This document shows, piece after piece, positions 13,409-26,100 of a stretch of 64,000 nucleotides of DNA. The notes beneath the pieces were generated by a model that searched no databases, had not been told where the DNA came from, and saw only the letters and a list, made by a program, of their open reading frames with translations. Origin of the DNA: Henricia sp. BOLD:AAB3569 (Eukaryota > Echinodermata > Asteroidea > Spinulosida > Echinasteridae); contig JBBELK010000970.1 of assembly GCA_037783545.1 (NCBI GenBank), forward strand, positions 40,162 through 104,161, in the 5' to 3' direction. A program made the translations under genes and the position numbers. How positions within the stretch are numbered: position 1 is the stretch's first letter; each line of letters opens with the position of its first letter.

Positions 13409-16063
13409 GTGGCTGTCTGTACACTCCTCTTTGGTGTACTCCTGACTCGTGCGCATGCTCAGTCCTTCGGACTGTCGTTGACACTGCCCAGTTTGGGATG
13501 GGAATTTGGTCAAAGTGTGGTCCAAACGTCGGCAAATTTGGAGGTCGAAAAATTTTCCGACGAACTTCAAATTTTGCATTCTCCAAGTAATCTATATTGC
13601 GCACTTGTCCTAAAAAAATGACAGACTTTCGCCGGGAAATGGCAGAGAAATTTCAGAGTTTAGGGAAAACTGGGTTGGGGCTTCCTGACTGCTCCCGCAA
13701 CCCGTGGCTGTCTGTACACTCCTCTTTGGTGTACTCCTGACTCGTGCGCATGCTCAGTCCTTCGGACTGTCGTTGAAACTGCCCAGTTTGGGACGGGAAT
13801 TTGGTCAAAGTGTGGTCCAAACGTCGGCAAATTTGGAGGTCGAAACATTTTCCGACGAACTTCAAATTTTGCATGCTCCAAGCAATCTATATTGCGCACT
13901 TGTCCTAAACAAATGACAGACTTTCGCCGGGAAATGGCAGAGAAATTTCAGAGTTTAGGGAAAACTGGGTTGGGGCTTCCTGACTGCTCCCGCAACCCGT
14001 GGCTGTCTGTACACTCCTCTTTGGTGTACTCCTGACTCGTGCGCATGCTCAGTCCTTCGGACTGTCGTTGACACTGCCCAGTTTGGGACGGGAATTTGGT
14101 CAAAGTGTGGTCCAAACGTCGGCAAATTTGGAGGTCGAAACATTTTCCGACGAACTTCAAATTTTGCATGCTCCAAGCAATCTATATTGCGCACTTGTCC
14201 TAAACAAATGACAGACTTTCGCCGGGAAATGGCAGAGAAATTTCAGAGTTTAGGGAAAACTGGGTTGGGGCTTCCTGACTGCTCCCGCAACCCGTGGCTG
14301 TCTGTACACTCCTCTTTGGTGTACTCCTGACTCGTGCGCATGCTCAGTCCTTCGGACTGTCGTTGACACTGCCCAGTTTGGGATGGGAATTTGGTCAAAG
14401 TGTGGTCCAAACGTCGGCAAATTTGGAGGTCGAAAAATTTTCCGACGAACTTCAAATTTTGCATGCTCCAAGCAATCTATATTGCGCACTTGTCCTAAAA
14501 AAATGACAGACTTTCGCCGGGAAATGGCAGAGAAATTTCAGAGTTTAGGGAAAACTGGGTTGGGGCTTCCTAACTGCTCCCGCAACCCGTGGCTGTCTGT
14601 ACACTCCTCTTTGGTGTACTCCTGACTCGTGCGCATGCTCAGTCCTTCGGACTGTCGTTGACACTGCCCAGTTTGGGACGGGAATTTGGTCAAAGTGTGG
14701 TCCAAACGTCGGCAAATTTGGAGGTCGAAACATTTTCCGACGAACTTCAAATTTTGCATGCTCCAAGCAATCTATATTGCGCACTTGTCCTAAACAAATG
14801 ACAGACTTTCGCCGGGAAATGGCAGAGAAATTTCAGAGTTTAGGGAAAACTGGGTTGGGGCTTCCTGACTGCTCCCGCAACCCGTGGCTGTCTGTACACT
14901 CCTCTTTGGTGTACTCCTGACTCGTGCGCATGCTCAGTCCTTCGGACTGTCGTTGACACTGCCCAGTTTGGGACGGGAATTTGGTCAAAGTGTGGTCCAA
15001 ACGTCGGCAAATTTGGAGGTCGAAACATTTTCCGACGAACTTCAAATTTTGCATGCTCCAAGCAATCTATATTGCGCACTTGTCCTAAAAAATTGACAGA
15101 CTTTCGCCGGGAAATGGCAGAGAAATTTCAGAGTTTAGGGAAAACTGGGTTGGGGCTTCCTGACTGCTCCCGCAACCCGTGGCTGTCTGTACACTCCTCT
15201 TTGGTGTACTCCTGACTCGTGCGCATGCTCAGTCCTTCGGACTGTCGTTGACACTGCCCAGTTTGGGACGGGAATTTGGTCAAAGTGTGGTCCAAACGTC
15301 GGCAAATTTGGAGGTCGAAAAATTTTCCGACGAACTTCAAATTTTGCATGCTCCAAGCAATCTATATTGCGCACTTGTCCTAAAAAAATGACAGACTTTC
15401 GCTGGGAAATGGCAGAGAAATTTCAGAGTTTAGGGAAAACTGGGTTGGGGCTTCCTGACTGCTCCCGCAACCCGTGGCTGTCTGTACACTCCTCTTTGGT
15501 GTACTCCTGACTCGTGCGCATGCTCAGTCCTTCGGACTGTCGTTGACACTGCCCAGTTTGGGACGGGAATTTGGTCAAAGTGTGGTCCAAACCTCGGCAA
15601 ATTTGGAAGTCGAAACATTTTCCGACGAACTTCAAATTTTGCATGCTCCAAGCAATCTATATTGCGCACTTGTCCTAAACAAATGACAGACTTTCGCCGG
15701 GAAATGGCAGAGAAATTTCAGAGTTTAGGGAAAACTGGGTTGGGGCTTCCTGACTGCTCCCTCAACCCGTGGCTGTCTGTACACTCCTCTTTGGTGTACT
15801 CCTGACTCGTGCGCATGCTCAGTCCTTCGGACTGTCGTTGACACTGCCCAGTTTGGGACGGGAATTTGGTCAAAGTGTGGTCCAAACGTCGGCAAATTTG
15901 GAGGTCGAAACATTTTCCGACGAACTTCAAATTTTGCATGCTCCAAGCAATCTATATTGCGCACTTGTCCTAAACAAATGACAGACTTTCGCCGGGAAAT
16001 GGCAGAGAAATTTCAGAGTTTAGGGAAAACTGGGTTGGGGCTTCCTGACTGCTCCCGCAACCC
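13409..16063 (+). repeat. Third, truncated copy of the same HOR series
   Basis: After the recombinant unit at 13409, the order GCATTCTCC, two GAAACATTT units, GGATGGG, CTTCCTAACTGC, CCTAAAAAATTG linker, CGCTGGGAAAT, CAAACCTCGG, CTCCCTCAACC follows that of 6330-8984 at an offset of 7079 bp (24 units minus one base). Here the unit at 15179 has the normal CCCGTGG where copies 1 and 2 have CCCGTAG, and the unit at 14589 has TTTTGCATGC where they have TTTGGCATGC. This copy is therefore older, or partly converted. Confidence 0.75.
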
Positions 16064-16654
16064 GTGGCTGTCTGTACACTCCTCTTTGGTGTACTCCTGA
16101 CTCGTGCGCATGCTCAGTCCTTCGGACTGTCGTTGACACTGCCCAGTTTGGGACGGGAATTTGGTCAAAGTGTAGTCCAAACGTCGGCAAATTTGGAGGT
16201 CGAAACATTTTCCGACGAACTTCAAATTTTGCATGCTCCAAGCAATCTATATTGCGCACTTGTCCTAAACAAATGACAGACTTTCGCCGGGAAATGGCAG
16301 AGAAATTTCAGAGTTTAGGGAAAACTGGGTTGGGGCTTCCTGACTGCTCCCGCAACCCGTGGTTGTCTGTACACTCCTCTTTGGTGTACTCCTGACTCGT
16401 GCGCATGCTCAGTCCTTCGGACTGTCGTTGACACTGCCCAGTTTGGGACGGGAATTTGGTCAAAGTGTGGTCCAAACGTCGGCAATTTTGGAGGTCGAAA
16501 CATTTTCCGACGAACTTCAAATTTTGCATGCTCCAAGCAATCTATATTGCGCACTTGTCCTAAACAAATGACAGACTTTCGAAGGGGAAATGGCAGAGAA
16601 ATTTCAGAGTTTAGGGAAAACTGGGTTGTGGCTTCCTGACTGCTCCCGCAACCC

Positions 16655-17836
16655 GTGGCTGTCTGTACACTCCTCTTTGGTGTACTCCTGACTCGTGCGC
16701 ATGCTCAGTCCTTCGGACTGTCGTTGACACTGCCCAGTTTGGGACGGGAATTTGGTCAAAGTGTGGTCCAAACGTCGGCAAATTTGGAGGTCGAAAAATT
16801 TTCAGACGAACTTCAAATTTTGCATGCTCCAAGCAATCTATATTGCGCACTTGTCCTTAACAAATGACAGACTTTCGCCGGGAAATGGCAGAGAAATTTC
16901 AGAGTTTAGGGAAAACTGGGTTGGGGCTTCCTGACTGCTCCCGCAACCCGTGGCTGTCTGTACACTCCTCTTTGGTGTACTCCTGACTCGTGCGCATGCT
17001 CAGTCCTTCGGACTGTCGTTGACACTGCCCAGTTTGGGACGGGAATTTGGTCAAAGTGTGGTCCAAACGTCGGCAAATTTGGAGGTCGAAAAATTTTCCG
17101 ACGAACTTCAAATTTTGCATGCTCCAAGCAATCTATATTGCGCACTTGTCCTAAACAAATGACAGACTTTCGAAGGGGAAATGGCAGAGAAATTTCAGAG
17201 TTTAGGGAAAACTGGGTTGTGGCTTCCTGACTGCTCCCGCAACCCGTGGCTGTCTGTACACTCCTCTTTGGTGTACTCCTGACTCGTGCGCATGCTCAGT
17301 CCTCCGGACTGTCGTTGACACTGCCCAGTTTGGGACGGGAATTTGGTCAAAGTGTGGTCCAAACGTCGGCAAATTTGGAGGTCGAAAAATTTTCAGACGA
17401 ACTTCAAATTTTGCATGCTCCAAGCAATCTATATTGCGCACTTGTCCTTAACAAATGACAGACTTTCGCCGGGAAATGGCAGAGAAATTTCAGAGTTTAG
17501 GGAAAACTGGGTTGGGGCTTCCTGACTGCTCCCGCAACCCGTGGCTGTCTGTACACTCCTCTTTGGTGTACTCCTGACTCGTGCGCATGCTCAGTCCTTC
17601 GGACTGTCGTTGACACTGCCCAGTTTGGGACGGGAATTTGGTCAAAGTGTGGTCCAAACGTCGGCAAATTTGGAGGTCGAAAAATTTTCCGACGAACTTC
17701 AAATTTTGCATGCTCCAAGCAATCTATATTGCGCACTTGTCCTAAACAAATGACAGACTTTCGCCGGGAAATGGCAGAGAAATTTCAGAGTTTAGGGAAA
17801 ACTGGGTTGGGGCTTCCTGACTGCTCCCGCAACCCG
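16655..17836 (+). repeat. Dimeric higher-order repeat, two copies of 591 bp
   Basis: Units at 16655 and 17246 share a linked set: TTTCGAAGGGGAAATGG just upstream (one base longer than CGCCGGGAAATGG), GGGTTGTGGCTTCC, TTTTCAGACG and CCTTAACAAATG. Units at 16950 and 17541 are consensus-like. The dimer period is 591 bp (296 plus 295). The unit at 17246 has one private change, CCTCCGG, in the loop of dyad 2. The upstream stretch 16064-16654 holds two units marked by GTGTAGTCC (16064) and by GGTTGTCTG with GGCAATTTTGG (16359). The stretch 17837-18130 is one consensus-like unit. Confidence 0.8.
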
Positions 17837-18130
17837 TGGCTGTCTGTACACTCCTCTTTGGTGTACTCCTGACTCGTGCGCATGCTCAGTCCTTCGGACT
17901 GTCGTTGACACTGCCCAGTTTGGGACGGGAATTTGGTCAAAGTGTGGTCCAAACGTCGGCAAATTTGGAGGTCGAAAAATTTTCCGACGAACTTCAAATT
18001 TTGCATGCTCCAAGCAATCTATATTGCGCACTTGTCCTAAAAAAATGACAGACTTTCGCCGGGAAATGGCAGAGAAATTTCAGAGTTTAGGGAAAACTGG
18101 GTTGGGGCTTCCTGACTGCTCCCGCAACCC

Positions 18131-21100
18131 GTGGCTGTCTGTACACTCCTCTTTGGTGTACTCCTGACTTGTGCGCATGCTCAGTCCTTCGGACTGTCGT
18201 TGACACTGCCCAGTTTGGGACGGGAATTTGGTCAAAGTGTGGTCCAAACGTCGGCAAATTTGGAGGTCGAAACATTTTCCGACGAACTTCAAATTTTGCA
18301 TGCTCCAAGCAATCTATATTGCGCACTTGTCCTAAACAAATGACAGACTTTCGCCGGGAAATGGCAGAGAAATTTCAGAGTTTAGGGAAAACTGGGTTGG
18401 GGCTTCCTGACTGCTCCCGCAACCCGTGGCTGTCTGTACACTCCTCTTTGGTGTACTCCTGACTCGTGCGCATGCTCAGTCCTTCGGACTGTCGTTGACA
18501 CTGCCCAGTTTGGGATGGGAATTTGGTCAAAGTGTGGTCCAAACGTCGGCAAATTTGGAGGTCGAAAAATTTTCCGACGAACTTCAAATTTTGCATTCTC
18601 CAAGCAATCTATATTGCGCACTTGTCCTAAAAAAATGACAGACTTTCGCCGGGAAATGGCAGAGAAATTTCAGAGTTTAGGGAAAACTGGGTTGGGGCTT
18701 CCTGACTGCTCCCGCAACCCGTGGCTGTCTGTACACTCCTCTTTGGTGTACTCCTGACTCGTGCGCATGCTCAGTCCTTCGGACTGTCGTTGACACTGCC
18801 CAGTTTGGGACGGGAATTTGGTCAAAGTGTGGTCCAAACGTCGGCAAATTTGGAGGTCGAAACATTTTCCGACGAACTTCAAATTTTGCATGCTCCAAGC
18901 AATCTATATTGCGCACTTGTCCTAAACAAATGACAGACTTTCGCCGGGAAATGGCAGAGAAATTTCAGAGTTTAGGGGAAACTGGGTTGGGGCTTTCTGA
19001 CTGCTCCCGCAACCCGTGGCTGTCTGTACACTCCTCTTTGGTGTACTCCTGACTCGTGCGCATGCTCAGTCCTTCGGACTGTCGTTGACACTGCCCAGTT
19101 TGGGACGGGAATTTGGTCAAAGTGTGGTCCAAACGTCGGCAAACTTGGAGGTCGAAACATTTTCCGACGAACTTCAAATTTTGCATGCTCCAAGCAATCT
19201 ATATTGCGCACTTGTCCTAAAAAAATGACAGACTTTCGCCGGGAAATGGCAGAGAAATTTCAGAGTTTAGGGAAAACTGGGTTGGGGCTTCCTGACTGCT
19301 CCCGCAACCCGTGGCTGTCTGTACACTCCTCTTTGGTGTACTCCTGACTCGTGCGCATGCTCAGTCCTTCGGACTGTCGTTGACACTGCCCAGTTTGGGA
19401 CGGGAATTTGGTCAAAGTGTGGTCCAAACGTCGGCAAATTTGGAGGTCGAAACATTTTCCGACGAACTTCAAATTTTGCATGCTTCAAGCAATCTATATT
19501 GCGCACTTGTCCTAAAAAATTGACAGACTTTCGCCGGGAAATGGCAGAGAAATTTCAGAGTTTAGGGAAAACTGGGTTGGGGCTTCCTGACTGCTCCCGC
19601 AACCCGTGGCTGTCTGTACACTCCTCTTTGGTGTACTCCTGACTCGTGCGCATGCTCAGTCCTTCGGACTGTCGTTGACACTGCCCAGTTTGGGACGGGA
19701 ATTTGGTCAAAGTGTGGTCCAAACGTCGGCAAATTTGGAGGTCGAAAAATTTTCCGACGAACTTCAAATTTTGCATGCTCCAAGCAATCTATATTGCGCA
19801 CTTGTCCTAAACAAATGACAGACTTTCGCCGGGAAATGGCAGAGAAATTTCAGAGTTTAGGGGAAACTGGGTTGGGGCTTTCTGACTGCTCCCGCAACCC
19901 GTGGCTGTCTGTACACTCCTCTTTGGTGTACTCCTGACTCGTGCGCATGCTCAGTCCTTCGGACTGTCGTTGACACTGCCCAGTTTGGGACGGGAATTTG
20001 GTCAAAGTGTGGTCCAAACGTCGGCAAATTTGGAGGTCGAAACATTTTCCGACGAACTTCAAATTTTGCATGCTCCAAGCAATCTATATTGCGCACTTGT
20101 CCTAAAAAAATGACAGACTTTCGCCGGGAAATGGCAGAGAAATTTCAGAGTTTAGGGAAAACTGGGTTGGGGCTTCCTGACTGCTCCCGCAACCCGTGGC
20201 TGTCTGTACACTCCTCTTTGGTGTACTCCTGACTCGTGCGCATGCTCAGTCCTTCGGACTGTCGTTGACACTGCCCAGTTTGGGACGGGAATTTGGTCAA
20301 AGTGTGGTCCAAACGTCGGCAAATTTGGAGGTCGAAACATTTTCCGACGAACTTCAAATTTTGCATGCTCCAAGCAATCTATATTGCGCACTTGTCCTAA
20401 AAAATTGACAGACTTTCGCCGGGAAATGGCAGAGAAATTTCAGAGTTTAGGGAAAACTGGGTTGGGGCTTCCTGACTGCTCCCGCAACCCGTGGCTGTCT
20501 GTACACTCCTCTTTGGTGTACTCCTGACTCGTGCGCATGCTCAGTCCTTCGGACTGTCGTTGACACTGCCCAGTTTGGGACGGGAATTTGGTCAAAGTGT
20601 GGTCCAAACGTCGGCAAATTTGGAGGTCGAAAAATTTTCCGACGAACTTCAAATTTTGCATGCTCCAAGCAATCTATATTGCGCACTTGTCCTAAAAAAA
20701 TGACAGACTTTCGCTGGGAAATGGCAGAGAAATTTCAGAGTTTAGGGAAAACTGGGTTGGGGCTTCCTGACTGCTCCCGCAACCCGTGGCTGTCTGTACA
20801 CTCCTCTTTGGTGTACTCCTGACTCGTGCGCATGCTCAGTCCTTCGGACTGTCGTTGACACTGCCCAGTTTGGGACGGGAATTTGGTCAAAGTGTGGTCC
20901 AAACCTCGGCAAATTTGGAAGTCGAAACATTTTCCGACGAACTTCAAATTTTGCATGCTCCAAGCAATCTATATTGCGCACTTGTCCTAAACAAATGACA
21001 GACTTTCGCCGGGAAATGGCAGAGAAATTTCAGAGTTTAGGGAAAACTGGGTTGGGGCTTCCTGACTGCTCCCTCAACCCGTGGCTGTCTGTACACTCCT

Positions 21101-23145
21101 CTTTGGTGTACTCCTGACTCGTGCGCATGCTCAGTCCTTCGGACTGTCGTTGACACTGCCCAGTTTGGGACGGGAATTTGGTCAAAGTGTGGTCCAAACG
21201 TCGGCAAATTTGGAGGTCGAAACATTTTCCGACGAACTTCAAATTTTGCATGCTCCAAGCAATCTATATTGCGCACTTGTCCTAAACAAATGACAGACTT
21301 TCGCCGGGAAATGGCAGAGAAATTTCAGAGTTTAGGGAAAACTGGGTTGGGGCTTCCTGACTGCTCCCGCAACCCGTGGCTGTCTGTACACTCCTCTTTG
21401 GTGTACTCCTGACTCGTGCGCATGCTCAGTCCTTCGGACTGTCGTTGACACTGCCCAGTTTGGGACGGGAATTTGGTCAAAGTGTAGTCCAAACGTCGGC
21501 AAATTTGGAGGTCGAAACATTTTCCGACGAACTTCAAATTTTGCATGCTCCGAGCAATCTATATTGCGCACTTGTCCTAAACAAATGACAGACTTTCGCC
21601 GGGAAATGGCAGAGAAATTTCAGAGTTTAGGGAAAACTGGGTTGGGGCTTCCTGACTGCTCCCTCAACCCGTGGCTGTCTGTACACTCCTCTTTGGTGTA
21701 CTCCTGACTCGTGCGCATGCTCAGTCCTTCGGACTGTCGTTGACACTGCCCAGTTTGGGACGGGAATTTGGTCAAAGTGTGGTCCAAACGTCGGCAAATT
21801 TGGAGGTCGAAAAATTGTCCGACGAACTTCAAATTTTGCATGCTCCAAGCAATCTATATTGCGCACTTGTCCTTAACAAATGACAGACTTTCGCCGGGAA
21901 ATGGCAGAGAAATTTCAGAGTTTAGGGAAAACTGGGTTGGGGCTTCCTGACTGCTCCCGCAACCCGTGGCTGTCTGTACACTCCTCTTTGGTGTACTCCT
22001 GACTCGTGCGCATGCTCAGTCCTTCGGACTGTCGTTGACACTGCCCAGTTTGGGACGGGAATTTGGTCAAAGTGTGGTCCAAACGTCGGCAAATTTGGAG
22101 GTCGAAAAATTTTCCGACGAACTTCAAATTTTGCATGCTCCAAGCAATCTATATTGCGCACTTGTCCTAAAAAAATGACAGACTTTCGCTGGGAAATGGC
22201 AGAGAAATTTCAGAGTTTAGGGAAAACTGGGTTGGGGCTTCCTGACTGCTCCCGCAACCCGTGGCTGTATGTACACTCCTCTTTGGTGTACTCCTGACTC
22301 GTGCGCATGCTCAGTCCTTCGGACTGTCGTTGACACTGCCCAGTTTGGGACGGGAATTTGGTCAAAGTGTGGTCCAAACCTCGGCAAATTTGGAAGTCGA
22401 AACATTTTCCGACGAACTTCAAATTTTGCATGCTCCAAGCAATCTATATTGCGCACTTGTCCTAAACAAATGACAGACTTTCGCCGGGAAATGGCAGAGA
22501 AATTTCAGAGTTTAGGGAAAACTGGGTTGGGGCTTCCTGACTGCTCCCTCAACCCGTGGCTGTCTGTACACTCCTCTTTGGTGTACTCCTGACTCGTGCG
22601 CATGCTCAGTCCTTCGGACTGTCGTTGACACTGCCCAGTTTGGGACGGGAATTTGGTCAAAGTGTGGTCCAAACGTCGGCAAATTTGGAGGTCGAAACAT
22701 TTTCCGACGAACTTCAAATTTTGCATGCTCCAAGCAATCTATATTGCGCACTTGTCCTAAACAAATGACAGACTTTCGCCGGGAAATGGCAGAGAAATTT
22801 CAGAGTTTAGGGAAAACTGGGTTGGGGCTTCCTGACTGCTCCCTCAACCCGTGGCTGTCTGTACACTCCTCTTTGGTGTACTCCTGACTCGTGCGCATGC
22901 TCAGTCCTTCGGACTGTCGTTGACACTGCCCAGTTTGGGACGGGAATTTGGTCAAAGTGTGGTCCAAACGTCGGCAAATTTGGAGGTCGAAAAATTGTCC
23001 GACGAACTTCAAATTTTGCATGCTCCAAGCAATCTATATTGCGCACTTGTCCTAAAAAAATGACAGACTTTCGCCGGGAAATGGCAGAGAAATTTCAGAG
23101 TTTAGGGAAAACTGGGTTGGGGCTTCCTGACTGCTCCCGCAACCC
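18131..23145 (+). repeat. Reshuffled HOR block with 3-unit and 5-unit duplications
   Basis: The unit at 18131 (GACTTGTGCG) and the unit at 18426 (GGATGGG, GCATTCTCC) resume markers of the 5.7-16 kb series. A trimer at 19016-19900 is repeated at 19901-20785: each copy follows TTTAGGGGAAACTGGG and GGGCTTTCTGAC and contains a CCTAAAAAATTG linker. Units 20196-21670 parallel 14884-16358 at 5312 bp. Units at 20491, 20786, 21081 and 21671 are paralleled at 21966, 22261, 22556 and 22851, with the GTGTAGTCC unit (21376) missing from the second set. GAAAAATTGTCC marks 21671 and 22851. Confidence 0.75.
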
Positions 23146-26100
23146 GTGGTTGTCTGTACACTCCTCTTTGGTGTACTCCTGACTCGTGCGCATGCTCAGT
23201 CCTTCGGACTGTCGTTGACACTGCCCAGTTTGGGACGGGAATTTGGTCAAAGTGTGGTCCAAACGTCGGCAATTTTGGAGGTCGAAACATTTTCCGACGA
23301 ACTTCAAATTTTGCATGCTCCAAGCAATCTATATTGCGCACTTGTCCTAAACAAATGACAGACTTTCGAAGGGGAAATGGCAGAGAAATTTCAGAGTTTA
23401 GGGAAAACTGGGTTGTGGCTTCCTGACTGCTCCCGCAACCCGTGGCTGTCTGTACACTCCTCTTTGGTGTACTCCTGACTCGTGCGCATGCTCAGTCCTT
23501 CGGACTGTCGTTGACACTGCCCAGTTTGGGACGGGAATTTGGTCAAAGTGTGGTCCAAACGTCGGCAAATTTGGAGGTCGAAACATTTTCCGACGAACTT
23601 CAAATTTTGCATGCTCCAAGCAATCTATATTGCGCACTTGTCCTTAACAAATGACAGACTTTCGCCGGGAAATGGCAGAGAAATTTCAGAGTTTAGGGAA
23701 AACTGGGTTGGGGCTTCCTGACTGCTCCCGCAACCCGTGGCTGTCTGTACACTCCTCTTTGGTGTACTCCTGACTCGTGCGCATGCTCAGTCCTTCGGAC
23801 TGTCGTTGACACTGCCCAGTTTGGGACGGGAATTTGGTCAAAGTGTGGTCCAAACGTCGGCAAATTTGGAGGTCGAAAAATTTTCCGACGAACTTCAAAT
23901 TTTGCATGCTCCAAGCAATCTATATTGCGCACTTGTCCTAAAAAAAATGACAGACTTTCGCCGGGAAATGGCAGAGAAATTTCAGAGTTTAGGGAAAACT
24001 GGGTTGGGGCTTCCTGACTGCTCCCGCAACCCGTGGCTGTCTGTACACTCCTCTTTGGTGTACTCCTGACTCGTGCGCATGCTCAGTCCTTCGGACTGTC
24101 GTTGACACTGCCCAGTTTGGGACGGGAATTTGGTCAAAGTGTGGTCCAAACGTCGGCAAATTTGGAGGTCGAAAAATTTTCCGACGAACTTCAAATTTTG
24201 CATGCTCCAAGCAATCTATATTGCGCACTTGTCCTAAAAAAATGACAGACTTTCGCCGGGAAATGGCAGAGAAATTTCAGAGTTTAGGGAAAACTGGGTT
24301 GGGGCTTCCTGACTGCTCCCGCAACCCGTGGCTGTCTGTACACTCCTCTTTGGTGTACTCCTGACTCGTGCGCATGCTCAGTCCTTCGGACTGTCGTTGA
24401 CACTGCCCAGTTTGGGACGGGAATTTGGTCAAAGTGTGGTCCAAACGTCGGCAAATTTGGAGGTCGAAAAATTTTCCGACGAACTTCAAATTTTGCATGC
24501 TCCAAGCAATCTATATTGCGCACTTGTCCTAAACAAATGACAGACTTTCGCCGGGAAATGGCAGAGAAATTTCAGAGTTTAGGGAAAACTGGGTTGGGGC
24601 TTCCTGACTGCTCCCGCAACCCGTGGCTGTCTGTACACTCCTCTTTGGTGTACTCCTGACTCGTGCGCATGCTCAGTCCTTCGGACTGTCGTTGACACTG
24701 CCCAGTTTGGGACGGGAATTTGGTCAAAGTGTGGTGCAAACGTCGGCAAATTTGGAGGTCGAAAAATTTTCCGACGAACTTCAAATTTTGCATGCTCCAA
24801 GCAATCTATATTGCGCACTTGTCCTAAAAAAAATGACAGACTTTCGCCGGGAAATGGCAGAGAAATTTCAGAGTTTAGGGAAAACTGGGTTGGGGCTTCC
24901 TGACTGCTCCCGCAACCCGTGGCTGTCTGTACACTCCTCTTTGGTGTACTCCTGACTCGTGCGCATGCTCAGTCCTTCGGACTGTCGTTGACACTGCCCA
25001 GTTTGGGACGGGAATTTGGTCAAAGTGTGGTCCAAACGTCGGCAAATTTGGAGGTCGAAAAATTTTCCGACGAACTTCAAATTTTGCATGCTCCAAGCAA
25101 TCTATATTGCGCACTTGTCCTAAACAAATGACAGACTTTCGCCGGGAAATGGCAGAGAAATTTCAGAGTTTAGGGAAAACTGGGTTGGGGCTTCCTGACT
25201 GCTCCCGCAACCCGTGGCTGTCTGTACACTCCTCTTTGGTGTACTCCTGACTCGTGCGCATGCTCAGTCCTTCGGACTGTCGTTGACACTGCCCAGTTTG
25301 GGACGGGAATTTGGTCAAAGTGTGGTCCAAACGTCGGCAAAATTGGAGGTCGAAAAATTTTCCGACGAACTTCAAATTTTGCATGCTCCAAGCAATCTAT
25401 ATTGCGCACTTGTCCTAAACAAATGACAGACTTTCGCCGGGAAATGGCAGAGAAATTTCAGAGTTTAGGGAAAACTGGGTTGGGGCTTCCTGACTGCTCC
25501 CGCAACCCGTGGCTGTCTGTACACTCCTCTTTGGTGTACTCCTGACTCGTGCGCATGCTCAGTCCTTCGGACTGTCGTTGACACTGCCCAGTTTGGGACG
25601 GGAATTTGGTCAAAGTGTGGTCCAAACGTCGGCAAATTTGGAGGTCGAAAAATTTTCCGACGAACTTCAAATTTTGCATGCTCCGAGCAATCTATATTGC
25701 GCACTTGTCCTAAAAAAATGACAGACTTTCGCCGGGAAATGGCAGAGAAATTTCAGAGTTTAGGGAAAACTGGGTTGGGGCTTCCTGACTGCTCCCGCAA
25801 CCCGTGGCTGTCTGTACACTCCTCTTTGGTGTACTCCTGACTCGTGCGCATGCTCAGTCCTTCGGACTGTCGTTGACACTGCCCAGTTTGGGACGGGAAT
25901 TTGGTCAAAGTGTGGTCCAAACGTCGGCAAATTTGGAGGTCGAACACTTTTCCGACGAACTTCAAATTTTGCATGCTCCGAGCAATCTATATTGCGCACT
26001 TGTCCTAAAAAAATGACAGACTTTCGCCGGGAAATGGCAGAGAAATTTCAGAGTTTAGGGAAAACTGGGTTGGGGCTTCCTGACTGCTCCCGCAACCCGT

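Noticed and set aside
22269..22592. 107-codon frames with a true ATG (also 32892-33215 and 38202-38525)
   Set aside because: A single C-to-A change (CTGTATGTAC) creates an ATG in three unrelated units, and the frame merely runs through the next monomer. No codon constraint or regulatory context is visible.
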